Shown piece after piece: positions 7,761 through 15,516 of a stretch of 58,143 nucleotides of DNA. The stretch covers positions 1 to 58,143 of the forward strand of contig CAZGHH010000003.1 of assembly GCA_964525485.1 (NCBI GenBank), in the 5' to 3' direction. Source of the stretch: DAONBD01 sp964525485. Its GTDB lineage: Bacteria > Patescibacteriota > Gracilibacteria > UBA1369 > LOWO2-01-FULL-3. Every line of letters starts with the position of its first letter. Within the stretch, counting starts at the first letter, position 1. The notes beneath the pieces are model-generated. The model saw nothing but the letters and a program-made list of their open reading frames with translations. It did no database searches and was not told where the DNA came from. The position numbers and the translations under genes are program-made.

Positions 7761-10076
7761 TTAGACCGTGCAGGCTGAGAAGCCACAATTTAGGCAGAGT
7801 AAGCAGCCTTCACCAATTTGTATGTCACTTCCACATTCTGGGCATTTTTTCTCTGCCATGATCTCTTTTTTGGAAAGTTCTCTGTGAGGTCTGTGTTCTG
7901 TTGATGCAACAGGTGGTGGGATAATCTCCTGAGGAATTGGCTTAGATTCTTCTTTTTGGATTGGTTGTGACATATTTACTTCCTGTCCTTCTTCCTGGTC
8001 TTCTGTTATTGCTGGTGAAGTTTCTTTTTTATTAACTTTCCCGATGTTCAAAACCTGATTGTCGCGACTTCCGTCTCTGTAAATCGTGATGCCTTTACAA
8101 TGGAGTTTGTGAGCCGTGATGTAGGTTGTTTCAACATCGCGAATAGATGCTTCGTGAGGAAAGTTAATTGTTTTTGATACGCTTGAGTCGACGTGTTTCT
8201 GGAATGCGGCCTGCATTTTGATGTGCCACTGCGGAGTAATGTCTTGTGATACTACGAACACTTTGCGAATTTCTTCCGGAATTTCCTCGAAGCCTTGAAT
8301 TGTTCCGACTTTTGCAATTTCAGCCATTAATTCTTTTGAATAAAGTCCTTTTTCTTTCATCGCAGCTTCAAAATATTTGTTTGTGTATACGAGCTCTGTG
8401 CCATCCATTACGTTTTTGATGAATGATATGGCGAAGTTCGGTTCAAGGCCTGTAGAGGCATCTGCAAGCATTCCGATCGTGCCCGTAGGTGCGACTGTAG
8501 TCGTGCATGCATTGCGAATTTTGATGCTATTCTGGTGGTAAAGTGATCCTTCCCATGCAGGGAATGTTCCGCGATCCATTGCTAAATGAATAGATTTTTC
8601 TTTAGATTTCTCGTCTACAAAACCCATTATTTTTTCTCCCATTTGAACACCTTCTTCACTGTTGTATGGAATTCCTAATTGATACAAAACATCTGCAAAG
8701 CCCATTATTCCGAGGCCGATCTTGCGTGTGCGGCGTGACGTGTCAGCAATCTCTGGAATAGGGTAGTGGTTTGCGTCGATGACGTTGTCTAGGAAGTGAA
8801 CTGCATTGAAAGTGATTTCTTCCAACTTTGTCCAATCTATATCCTTTCCGTTTGCTGCAATTACTTTGTTTAGGTTAATAGAGCCTAAGTTGCAACTCTC
8901 GTATGGTAGAAGTGGTTGTTCACCGCATGGATTCGTTGCCTCGATCTCTCCTAAGTGTTTTACTGGGCTTTTCTTGTTGATTTCATCTATAAACAAAACT
9001 CCCGGGTCTCCATTTCTCCACGCATTTGCAATAATTAAATCGAAAACCATTCTTGCAGGAATTTTTTTGAGAGGCTTCTTGTCACGTGGATTGATGAGTT
9101 CGTAGTCGGCATTATTCTCGAGAGCTTCCATGAACTTGTCCGTGATCGCTACAGAGATATTGAAGTTCTGGAGAGTTTTCATGTCCGCTTTCATATTGAT
9201 GAAGTCCATGATGTCCGGATGATCGACTCTGAGGATTCCCATGTTTGCGCCGCGACGTTTACCTCCTTGCTTTATAACCTCCGTCGCAGCGTCAAACACT
9301 TTCATAAAGGAAATTGGCCCTGATGAAACGCCGGTCGTTGAATGGACCATGTCGTTTGATGGGCGTAGGCGTGAGAAGGAAAAACCCGTACCGCCACCGC
9401 TCTTGTGAATGAGCGCAGCGTTTTTAAGAGAAGTAAATATCCCTTCCATAGAATCCTCTACTGGGATAACGAAACATGCTGATAATTGTCCGATTTCTGT
9501 TCCTGCATTCATGAGAGTAGGTGAGTTTGGCAAGAACTCTAAATCTTTCATCATCTTGAAGAATTTCTCTTCAGTTTCTGCGACATTTCCTGTCTTATAA
9601 TTTTTGTCAGGCTCTGCAATGGCGTGTGCAACTCTGTGAACCAAATCTTCAGGAGTCTCTTTAATTTCACCTTTGTCGTCTCTTAATAGATAGCGCTTTT
9701 TGAGAACTTGCAGTGCATTATCTGAAAATTGTAATGTTTTTTCTGCGCCTCCAACTCCAAACATTAATTCTTTTCTTTCTCTTTCGTCGGCACGTTTTTG
9801 TCTGTATATGATGTATGATTTGGCCGTTTTCGCATGTCCTCCTTCAATAAGAATTTTTTCAACCAAGTCCTGGACTTGTTCAACTGTAGGAACTTGTGAT
9901 TCGTCTTTGAAGAAAACTTCTAACACTGCAGTGATTTGATTTGAAATTTGTTCCGCTAATGAATAATCTTCTCCTCCAACTGATTGAGCGGCTTTCCAAA
10001 TTGCTTCGGTAATTTTTGCTTGGTCAAAATCTACTATGCGGCCGTCGCGTTTTTTTACTTTTTTGATTGGAGACAT
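7761..10076 (-). CDS. nrdJ: Adenosylcobalamin-dependent (class II) ribonucleoside reductase
   Basis: Reduces ribonucleotides to deoxyribonucleotides through an adenosylcobalamin-generated thiyl radical, in the cytoplasm and without oxygen dependence. The 771-residue protein starts with an ATP-cone (about 3-92, KKVKKRDGRIVDFD). The catalytic barrel carries the redox cysteine C201 (SACFVIPVEDS), the thiyl cysteine C384 in NPCGE and the partner C395 (YESCNLGS). The spacing of 11 between the last two matches known class II enzymes. A Pro/Glu-rich linker leads to a C-terminal zinc ribbon (CPECG...CLNCG) ending in CTV. Two NrdR boxes precede it. It stands alone, with no nrdR or thioredoxin gene in the window. 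Dependence on B12 implies uptake or salvage of cobalamin. Confidence 0.95.
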   Translation of the reverse strand: MSPIKKVKKRDGRIVDFDQAKITEAIWKAAQSVGGEDYSLAEQISNQITAVLEVFFKDESQVPTVEQVQDLVEKILIEGGHAKTAKSYIIYRQKRADERERKELMFGVGGAEKTLQFSDNALQVLKKRYLLRDDKGEIKETPEDLVHRVAHAIAEPDKNYKTGNVAETEEKFFKMMKDLEFLPNSPTLMNAGTEIGQLSACFVIPVEDSMEGIFTSLKNAALIHKSGGGTGFSFSRLRPSNDMVHSTTGVSSGPISFMKVFDAATEVIKQGGKRRGANMGILRVDHPDIMDFINMKADMKTLQNFNISVAITDKFMEALENNADYELINPRDKKPLKKIPARMVFDLIIANAWRNGDPGVLFIDEINKKSPVKHLGEIEATNPCGEQPLLPYESCNLGSINLNKVIAANGKDIDWTKLEEITFNAVHFLDNVIDANHYPIPEIADTSRRTRKIGLGIMGFADVLYQLGIPYNSEEGVQMGEKIMGFVDEKSKEKSIHLAMDRGTFPAWEGSLYHQNSIKIRNACTTTVAPTGTIGMLADASTGLEPNFAISFIKNVMDGTELVYTNKYFEAAMKEKGLYSKELMAEIAKVGTIQGFEEIPEEIRKVFVVSQDITPQWHIKMQAAFQKHVDSSVSKTINFPHEASIRDVETTYITAHKLHCKGITIYRDGSRDNQVLNIGKVNKKETSPAITEDQEEGQEVNMSQPIQKEESKPIPQEIIPPPVASTEHRPHRELSKKEIMAEKKCPECGSDIQIGEGCLLCLNCGFSACTV

Positions 10077-10130
10077 GGGAAATATAGGTTAAGGATGATG
10101 TTTGTTTGAATTTTCGCAGGAATGAAGGGG

Positions 10131-10146
10131 ACACTATATATTGTGT
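10131..10146. promoter_or_regulatory. NrdR box 1 (proximal)
   Basis: ACACTATATATTGTGT matches the NrdR consensus ACACWATATATWGTGT at all positions. It lies 55 bp before the nrdJ start and covers the predicted -10 element. Confidence 0.85.
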
Positions 10147-10160
10147 TTGACTATTGTCGC
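10133..10160 (-). promoter_or_regulatory. Predicted nrdJ promoter between the NrdR boxes
   Basis: Minus strand GCGACA (10160-10155), 16-bp spacer, TATAGT (10138-10133). The -35 is weak, but the -10 lies inside NrdR box 1, as expected for repression by NrdR. Confidence 0.45.
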
Positions 10161-10162
10161 TG

Positions 10163-10178
10163 ACACAATATTTTGTGG
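10163..10178. promoter_or_regulatory. NrdR box 2 (distal)
   Basis: ACACAATATTTTGTGG is a near-match to the NrdR consensus. It begins 32 bp from the start of box 1, i.e. three helical turns, the typical spacing of paired NrdR boxes. Confidence 0.8.
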
Positions 10179-10249
10179 TGCCTCCTATATTATCAAAAAA
10201 AAATATGAAAAAAAGAGGAAGTTTGGGAAATCAAGTTGACGATCTTCCT

Positions 10250-10750
10250 TTAAAGATTTTTTACTATAACTTTGGCGAAATTTTTGGCTGCCGCAGGCCC
10301 ATTCGCCGTTATGATTTTTCCGTCTTGTTCGATATCAGTGGCTGTGTATGTGGCGCAGCGCGGGCTGACGATATCCGCTACTGCCGGATGAGAAGTTGCT
10401 TTTTTGTTAACTAGTATACCTGCATTAGCCAAGATGCCCGGGGCTGCGCAGATAGCGGCTGTGATTTTCCCGGATTCTGCAAATGAACGGGCTAGTGAAA
10501 GGGCTGTTTGATTGCTGAAATATATTGTGGTGCCTGGGCCTCCTATAAATACAATTGCGTCATAGTGTTCCGGTTTAACATCTTGTAATAAAATATCCAC
10601 TTTCGTGATTCCACCGAATTTACCATAGGCTTCTTGTTCTGTTGAAGAGGTTGTTACTTTGTGCCCGTTTTCTAGGAATATTTGTTTTGGATCACCGTAT
10701 TCAACGTCTTGGTAGCCTTCTGGGGCTATTATCATAAGAATGTTTTTCAT
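10250..10750 (-). CDS. DJ-1/PfpI family protein
   Basis: Class I glutamine-amidotransferase-like fold of the DJ-1/PfpI superfamily, whose members are deglycases, chaperones or proteases. The 166 residues include the nucleophile elbow ITAAICAAPGIL with Cys101, and an acidic partner Glu17 (QDVEYGD), the pair that defines DJ-1-like proteins. The fold starts with the usual KNILMIIAPEGYQ strand. It lies 73 bp downstream of the cysteine desulfurase on the same strand, so it may be the last gene of that unit. The true substrate is unknown; stress protection is the usual guess for the family. Confidence 0.88.
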   Translation of the reverse strand: MKNILMIIAPEGYQDVEYGDPKQIFLENGHKVTTSSTEQEAYGKFGGITKVDILLQDVKPEHYDAIVFIGGPGTTIYFSNQTALSLARSFAESGKITAAICAAPGILANAGILVNKKATSHPAVADIVSPRCATYTATDIEQDGKIITANGPAAAKNFAKVIVKNL

Positions 10751-10823
10751 GGTGAACGTGGTTAAATTTCAGATGTGGTCTTGCACGATTTTCTATGTAA
10801 TTTAATGAACTTGTTGTGGTCGC

Positions 10824-12044
10824 TTATTTTCTTTTCGTGACAATTTTTTCATCGATTCTTACAGGAGAGATTGATCTTAAGTTCTCTACTATTTTTGGTA
10901 GGTGCTCCAGCACGTAGTCGACGTCTTTTTCTGTGTTGCAATGGCCGAATGTCATGCGTACCGAGCCGTGAACGGCTGTTTTTGGCAGGCCGGTTGCAAG
11001 AAGGACGTGAGATGGTTCGAGTGAACGTGAGTTGCATGCTGAGCCGGTTGAGACTTCGACGCCAAGTTCGTCTAGATATAGAAGTAATGCCTCTCCTTCG
11101 ATGTCTAATATTAGGAAGTTTGCGTTGTTTGGGAGGCGAGAAACTGGATGGCCGTTGAGGAACGAACGCGGAATTTTTGTTAGGACGCCGTTGATGAGTT
11201 TGTCGCGTAGGTGAGTTAGGCGCGCGTTTTCTTTATCTTTGTTGGCTTGAGCTAATTCTAGTGCTTTGGCGAAGCCTACGATTGCTGGAACGTTTTCTGT
11301 ACCGCTGCGTAGGTTGTTTTCTTGGCCTCCGCCGATGATTTGTGGTTCTAGGCGAACTGTTTTTTTTCTAAATAGCGCGCCGATGCCTTTTGGTCCGTAA
11401 ATTTTGCCGGCATTTATAGTCATTAGATCTACGCCAAGTTCTTGAGTATCTATTGAAAGTGTTCCTGCTGCCTGACATGCATCCGTGTGAAATAGAATAG
11501 GTTCTTTGAATTCATTCTTGTGTTCGTGACATACGCTTGCCAATTCTTTCACCGGATTTATTGTGCCAATTTCGTTGTTTGCATACATTATTGAAACAAA
11601 AATTGTATTTGGTTTCATCGCAGCTTTTAGCGCTTCTGCAGTGATTTGTCCGTATTTATCTGCAGCAAGAATTGTGACATCAAATTTCTCTTTTTTTAAT
11701 TTTAAAAATGGTTCCAAAACCGCATGATGTTCGACGCTAGATGTGATTATGTGTAAATCTTGTGGTTGCTTTCCGAGAAGCTTTTGCAACTTGTAAACTG
11801 CTCCAAATATAGCAAGATTATCGCTTTCTGTTCCACTTCCTGTAAAAATCAATTCATCAAATCCACAGTTCAAAATTTCTGTAATTGTTCCTCGGCTTTT
11901 TTCAATTGCGTCTTTAGCTTTGCGTCCTGAGGTGTAAATTGAATTCGGATTTCCAAAGTCTTCATTAAAGTAAGGCATCATTGCCTCTAAAACTTTCTTA
12001 TCTACGTATGTTGTGGCCGCGTGATCTAGGTAAATTCTTTTCAT
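10824..12044 (-). CDS. Cysteine desulfurase (NifS/IscS family)
   Basis: PLP enzyme that removes sulfur from cysteine for Fe-S clusters or tRNA thiolation. The 406-residue length is normal. Visible features are the start YLDHAATT, cofactor-binding ESDNLA and SVEHHAVLEP, HTDACQA, the PLP lysine K214 in INAGKIYGPKG, GGGQENNLRSGTEN, and the persulfide cysteine C337 in STGSACNSRSLEPSHVL. The residue before the PLP lysine is Gly where most family members have His, which is unusual but known positions are otherwise intact. It starts 6 bp after the Nudix gene. No iscU or sufU scaffold gene is in the window, so its sulfur acceptor is not defined here. Confidence 0.93.
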   Translation of the reverse strand: MKRIYLDHAATTYVDKKVLEAMMPYFNEDFGNPNSIYTSGRKAKDAIEKSRGTITEILNCGFDELIFTGSGTESDNLAIFGAVYKLQKLLGKQPQDLHIITSSVEHHAVLEPFLKLKKEKFDVTILAADKYGQITAEALKAAMKPNTIFVSIMYANNEIGTINPVKELASVCHEHKNEFKEPILFHTDACQAAGTLSIDTQELGVDLMTINAGKIYGPKGIGALFRKKTVRLEPQIIGGGQENNLRSGTENVPAIVGFAKALELAQANKDKENARLTHLRDKLINGVLTKIPRSFLNGHPVSRLPNNANFLILDIEGEALLLYLDELGVEVSTGSACNSRSLEPSHVLLATGLPKTAVHGSVRMTFGHCNTEKDVDYVLEHLPKIVENLRSISPVRIDEKIVTKRK

Positions 12045-12050
12045 AAAATT

Positions 12051-12602
12051 TTAAATGAGTTTATGTTTTGTTATATATTCTTTCGCCATCAGGATTGCCG
12101 TCACCGATCCCATGTCCATTATATCCGACTTGTTTACTAGGGTTAAGACAATTTTTAACGTTGTCTCTTTTACATCAATCTCCTCGTCTTTGTCCAGATG
12201 CTGTGTGTCAATTTTTTCACAATCCAGTGCGAGAAAAAAGTGGACGGTGTTCGTGAGGAAGCCGCTTAATGCGAATGTTTTACCAAGTTTAATTAGTTTT
12301 TTTGGCTTGTAGCCGGTTTCCTCCAGTAGCTCGCGTTTTGCCGATTCAATTAAGTTTTTGTCTGTTTTTTCGACGTATCCTGCAGGGACTTCGTATTTTA
12401 TTGAGCGGATTGGATGTCTGTATTGTTGTATAAGAATGATTTTCTTTGTTTTAGTTATTGCAACTATTACGACCGAATCCGGTTTTTTCATTGAGTAATA
12501 TTTTTCCGCAATCTCACCATTGTGTTTACGACACCTCTCTTCTTCCAACGTGAAAAACTCGTTTTTTATTAGCGTTTTTTTTGATAAAACTTTCCAGGTC
12601 AT
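12051..12602 (-). CDS. Nudix hydrolase, ADP-ribose pyrophosphatase-like
   Basis: Hydrolyses a nucleoside diphosphate linked to another moiety, most likely ADP-ribose or an ADP-sugar. The 183-residue protein has the N-terminal dimerisation strands typical of ADPRases (FTLEEERCRKHNGE) and a Nudix box running from GYVEKTD to KRELLEETGY. The box is one residue longer than the usual GX5EX7REUXEEXGU spacing between Gly and Arg. The REL-EE-TG core is intact. It is the first gene of a unit with the cysteine desulfurase and is divergent from rsmE, with 72 bp between starts. Confidence 0.88.
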   Translation of the reverse strand: MTWKVLSKKTLIKNEFFTLEEERCRKHNGEIAEKYYSMKKPDSVVIVAITKTKKIILIQQYRHPIRSIKYEVPAGYVEKTDKNLIESAKRELLEETGYKPKKLIKLGKTFALSGFLTNTVHFFLALDCEKIDTQHLDKDEEIDVKETTLKIVLTLVNKSDIMDMGSVTAILMAKEYITKHKLI

Positions 12603-12674
12603 TTGTTGTTGTTTAAAACAATTTTCCAGTTTAGATTATGTGGTGTTAAAAGTAAATTTCTTAAAAGAGTTGGT

Positions 12675-13430
12675 ATGCACAGATTTTTTATTACAAATGA
12701 GGACAAAATTGGGGTAAAGGATTTTGTGATTGTTTCTGGCGATCTTGTTCATCAAATGTTTAGTGTTTTGAGATTTAAACCTGGAGATGAAGTCGTTTTG
12801 TTGGATGGGAGCGGAGATGAGTGGGTGGTGGTTTTGACTGATGTTGTTAAGAGGCAGGTGAGTGGAAAAGTTTTGAAAAAGCGTAGGAATGATGCCGAGC
12901 CATATGTGCAGGTTTGTTTGTACCAAAGTCTTTTGAAAAATATGGAGAAGTTTGAATGGGTTTTGCAGAAGGGGACTGAGGTTGGTGTAAGTGAATTTGT
13001 GCCGTTGGTTTCGGCTAGGTGCGAGAGGCCAGTCGTAGGAAAGGTCGACAGGATGGAAAGAATTTTGAAGGAAGCTGCTGAGCAAAGCGGAAGGGGAGTT
13101 GTTCCTGTGTTGGGAGAGGTTGTGAAATTTAAAGATATTTTGAAAGGCGTATGCAAAAAAGCTGCGAATGTGAAAGATTCGACTGCGAAACCAGAGCTGT
13201 GTGTGATTGCAGACCCTAAGGCTGAGAAGTCGTTGAAGGATTTTGTAAGTGACGCTGAATTTAAAAATGCGAAAAAAATAAATCTTTTTATTGGGCCTGA
13301 GGGTGGATTTACTGACGAGGAGGTTCAGGCTGCTCTTGATGCTGGTTTTGTGGGGGTGAATTTGGGAAAAAGGATCTTGAGAAGTGAGACGGCTGGGTTG
13401 GTTGTATCTAGCTTGTTATTATTACAGTAG
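12675..13430 (+). CDS. rsmE: 16S rRNA (uracil(1498)-N3)-methyltransferase
   Basis: Methylates N3 of U1498 in 16S rRNA, a SPOUT-class (alpha/beta-knot) enzyme. I start it at the ATG at 12675 (MHRFFITNED), which gives the usual RsmE N-terminus and 251 residues. A frame extension upstream begins with TTG and adds 24 unlikely residues. The N-terminal PUA-like barrel (to about 70) is followed by the knot domain: LYQSLLKNMEKFEWVLQKGTE is the family helix (split here, positions about 77-97), then INLFIGPEGGFTDEE and LGKRILRSETAGLVV at the C-terminus, which form the SAM-binding knot. A hairpin terminator follows the stop codon. Confidence 0.93.
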   Translation: MHRFFITNEDKIGVKDFVIVSGDLVHQMFSVLRFKPGDEVVLLDGSGDEWVVVLTDVVKRQVSGKVLKKRRNDAEPYVQVCLYQSLLKNMEKFEWVLQKGTEVGVSEFVPLVSARCERPVVGKVDRMERILKEAAEQSGRGVVPVLGEVVKFKDILKGVCKKAANVKDSTAKPELCVIADPKAEKSLKDFVSDAEFKNAKKINLFIGPEGGFTDEEVQAALDAGFVGVNLGKRILRSETAGLVVSSLLLLQ

Positions 13431-13439
13431 GGAAATGCT

Positions 13440-13483
13440 AAACTTTCTATGAAAAATCAGGGGTATTTTTCTTGAAAGTTTTT
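13440..13483 (+). terminator. Intrinsic terminator after rsmE
   Basis: Stem AAACTTTC (13440-13447) pairs with GAAAGTTT (13474-13481), with a second inner stem GAAAAAT/ATTTTTC, followed by T's. The symmetry would also let it stop minus-strand transcripts after the tRNA. Confidence 0.6.
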
Positions 13484-13544
13484 CTGCGTTACGGCAAACA
13501 TGCGAGTTTACCTTCGCTTCGAATCGCATTTCTCGCTACTAACT

Positions 13545-13619
13545 TGGTAGGGCCACGGGGAATCGAACCCCGGTTTACAGGATGAAAACCTGTTGTCCTG
13601 ACCACTAGACGATGGCCCC
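13545..13619 (-). tRNA. tRNA-Glu (anticodon UUC)
   Basis: Minus-strand cloverleaf: acceptor GGGGCCA pairs with TGGCCCT (first pair G-U). D arm CGTCTAGTGGTCAGGAC, anticodon stem ACAGG/CCTGT with loop TTTTCAT giving anticodon TTC, and T arm CGGGG TTCGATT CCCCG. Discriminator A is followed by an encoded CCA. It has its own promoter upstream. Confidence 0.95.
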
Positions 13620-13639
13620 TTAAAGATTGGACGCGGGAA

Positions 13640-13668
13640 TTTTAACTTGAAGAGGGTGATAATTCAAG
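13640..13668 (-). promoter_or_regulatory. Promoter of tRNA-Glu
   Basis: Minus strand TTGAAT (13668-13663), 17-bp spacer, TAAAAT (13645-13640), 21 bp before the mature 5' end. Confidence 0.7.
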
Positions 13669-13727
13669 GTGAAATTTAGTTTAAGTCCCGAACTCGGTTA
13701 CCCCTTAATCTTAAGTCCCGGACTTAC

Positions 13728-14039
13728 TTAATTATTATCGCTTGGAAGTAAGTATTTTGTTGAAACCGTATCTGGTGATAGCATCTCCTGCTTTTTGCTG
13801 TTAACTTCTAACTCTTCTGATGTTGATGCATTTGTCACTTGCGCTTTCAAAACCTGTGAAATGTCTTTTAGATCTTCGTTAATTTCTCTCGCTTGTTGCA
13901 GTCTATATCCAAGTTCCGCTTTTTTACCTGTTGTTAATAAAAAAACCACTGATAAAGCAACTATTAATATTCCTAGCGTAATTATTAACAGCATAACTGT
14001 TTTATCTACCTCTTTTTTTAATGTGTCTTTTTTCTTCAT
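13728..14039 (-). CDS. Small single-pass membrane protein, unknown function
   Basis: I do not recognise the 103-residue protein. It has a basic cytoplasmic start (MKKKDTLKKEVDK), one membrane helix at about 14-36, then an outside segment with heptad-like spacing (about 40-70) and a polar tail. The topology resembles FtsL/FtsB-type small division proteins, but no sequence motif supports that name. Its ATG overlaps the TGA of the SLH/RlpA gene (ATGA), so the two are translationally coupled and likely act together at the wall. Confidence 0.7.
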   Translation of the reverse strand: MKKKDTLKKEVDKTVMLLIITLGILIVALSVVFLLTTGKKAELGYRLQQAREINEDLKDISQVLKAQVTNASTSEELEVNSKKQEMLSPDTVSTKYLLPSDNN

Positions 14040-15028
14040 TCCGATGGATTTGTTTTGTTTTCTGTATCGACGATTTCTGGCTCTACGACTTTGTATTCTA
14101 CATTAATCACTCCTCTGTGCAATTCTGAAATCTCTTTAAAAGCTCCTGATGTTAAATCTAAGACTCTGCCTGGACCGTACGGGCCTCTATCTGTAATTCT
14201 TACTTGTACCGTTTTCCCATTTGCCAAATTCTTAACTTCCACGACTGTCCCAAAAGGTAATGTTTTGTGCGCCGCTGTGAATTGATTCATATCAAAGATT
14301 TCTCCTGATGCAGTTCCGGATCCCTGGACTGCCGCTCCATAAAACGTAGCTTTCCCAAAATGAGATCCCTTGCTCGTTTCTTGGAGCTTGTATATGAGTG
14401 CGGAAAATTGTCCTCTGGTCAATAATTCTTCCGGATTGATTTTATTTTCAGGCGTGATATTAACCATTTCACGTTCTTTTGCGAATTCCGCATATTGCGC
14501 AAACCAAGCTGTCATTGGAACGTCTGCAAATGGATCTTCTGTTGGAGTTCGTCCTCCGTAGCTTTCTATTGATTCTATTATTAATTTTAATGCTTCCGCC
14601 AATGAGATTTGTTCTTCCGGTCTAAAAGTTCCGTCTTCGTATCCGTTTGCGATGTCTTTGTCTTTTGCTTGCTGAATGTATGGCGCATACCATGCGTCTA
14701 TTTCTACATCTTTGAACGGTTTTTCTTCCGGAGGATTTTTGTTCTCATCGAATATTTGTAAAAATTTCATTGTGATTTTCAATGCTTCCGCTCTGTTAAT
14801 TTCTTTCCATGATTGAAAAGTTCCGTCTTCGTAGCCGTTTATATACCCCTCTCTTGCGATTGATAGTATCGGCACGTAATTCATGTTCTCCTCTTTTAAG
14901 TCCGAGAATGTTATTTGTTGTAATTCAATCTCTTCCGCGAGTGCCGGCAACTCTGCGTATATTGCAAAAGCAAAGCTCATTGCAAAGCCCACTAAAGCCA
15001 GGTTTAAATGTCTAAGAAACTTTGGCAT
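14036..15028 (-). CDS. Secreted protein with three SLH repeats and a C-terminal RlpA-like double-psi beta-barrel
   Basis: The 330-residue protein has a signal peptide (to about 32), then three S-layer-homology repeats. These are seen as GYINGYEDGTF, FKDVEIDAWYAPYIQ...IANGYEDGTFRP and FADVPMTAWFAQYAEFAKE, with the third diverged. From about 225 follows an RlpA-type domain: ATFYG, GTASGEIFD, AAHKTLPFGTVVEV and the conserved ITDRGPYGPGRVLDL. SLH repeats attach proteins to secondary cell-wall polymers, and RlpA domains bind or cleave naked glycan strands, so this is probably a wall-bound glycan hydrolase or septal protein. It starts 1 nt after jag and ends in TGA overlapping the next gene. Confidence 0.88.
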   Translation of the reverse strand: MPKFLRHLNLALVGFAMSFAFAIYAELPALAEEIELQQITFSDLKEENMNYVPILSIAREGYINGYEDGTFQSWKEINRAEALKITMKFLQIFDENKNPPEEKPFKDVEIDAWYAPYIQQAKDKDIANGYEDGTFRPEEQISLAEALKLIIESIESYGGRTPTEDPFADVPMTAWFAQYAEFAKEREMVNITPENKINPEELLTRGQFSALIYKLQETSKGSHFGKATFYGAAVQGSGTASGEIFDMNQFTAAHKTLPFGTVVEVKNLANGKTVQVRITDRGPYGPGRVLDLTSGAFKEISELHRGVINVEYKVVEPEIVDTENKTNPSE

Positions 15029-15029
15029 A

Positions 15030-15497
15030 TTATACTTTCTTTTGAATTATTATGTGGCGTGAATCGCCTTCACCACGGCTTTCTGTCGTGATGTCGTCGA
15101 ATTGTTCTTGATTTAGGTACATATGTACAACTCTCCTGAAATAAGGAGACATAGGAGGCAGACTCTGTGCATGGCGTGTTTTGCGGACAAATTCCACTTT
15201 TCTTTCTGCTAAGTTTATAACGCTTTCTTCCTGTTTTTTTCTGTAATTGCCTACGTCGAGTACTATATTGAATTCTTCCGTTTTTTTGGTTTTTGCCCAG
15301 CATAGGATTTTCAATATGTGTTGAATTGCGTATATCGTTGAGCCATGATGTCCTATTAATGTGTTTGCTTCATCTGAATTTACATTCGCAAAATACACAT
15401 TTTCTTCTTTTTCTTCGACTTCAACCGAGTTGAATTGAACGCCGATTTTGATTAACAGCTCTTCGAGAGTTTCTTTGATGATAGCTGATGTTTTCAT
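15030..15497 (-). CDS. jag: Jag/SpoIIIJ-associated RNA-binding protein (KH-R3H)
   Basis: Single-stranded nucleic-acid-binding protein usually encoded beside yidC. The 155 residues contain a type II KH domain with the GXXG loop as LIGHHGSTIYAIQ (about 46-58). An R3H domain follows, with RRVVHMYL and the closing ESRGEGDSRHIII. The N-terminal Jag_N domain seen in many relatives is short or missing. It lies 19 bp after yidC and 1 nt before the SLH/RlpA gene. In other bacteria Jag/KhpB links to cell elongation, which fits the wall gene downstream. Confidence 0.93.
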   Translation of the reverse strand: MKTSAIIKETLEELLIKIGVQFNSVEVEEKEENVYFANVNSDEANTLIGHHGSTIYAIQHILKILCWAKTKKTEEFNIVLDVGNYRKKQEESVINLAERKVEFVRKTRHAQSLPPMSPYFRRVVHMYLNQEQFDDITTESRGEGDSRHIIIQKKV

Positions 15498-15516
15498 TGT
15501 ATTTTAAGTTAGGAAA

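Noticed and set aside
10154..10414. 86-residue plus-strand frame before the DJ-1 gene
   Set aside because: It overlaps the NrdR box and the end of the DJ-1 gene and has no recognisable features.
12636..13156. Two long antisense frames over rsmE
   Set aside because: Shadows of a clear RsmE gene with no start context or family signature.
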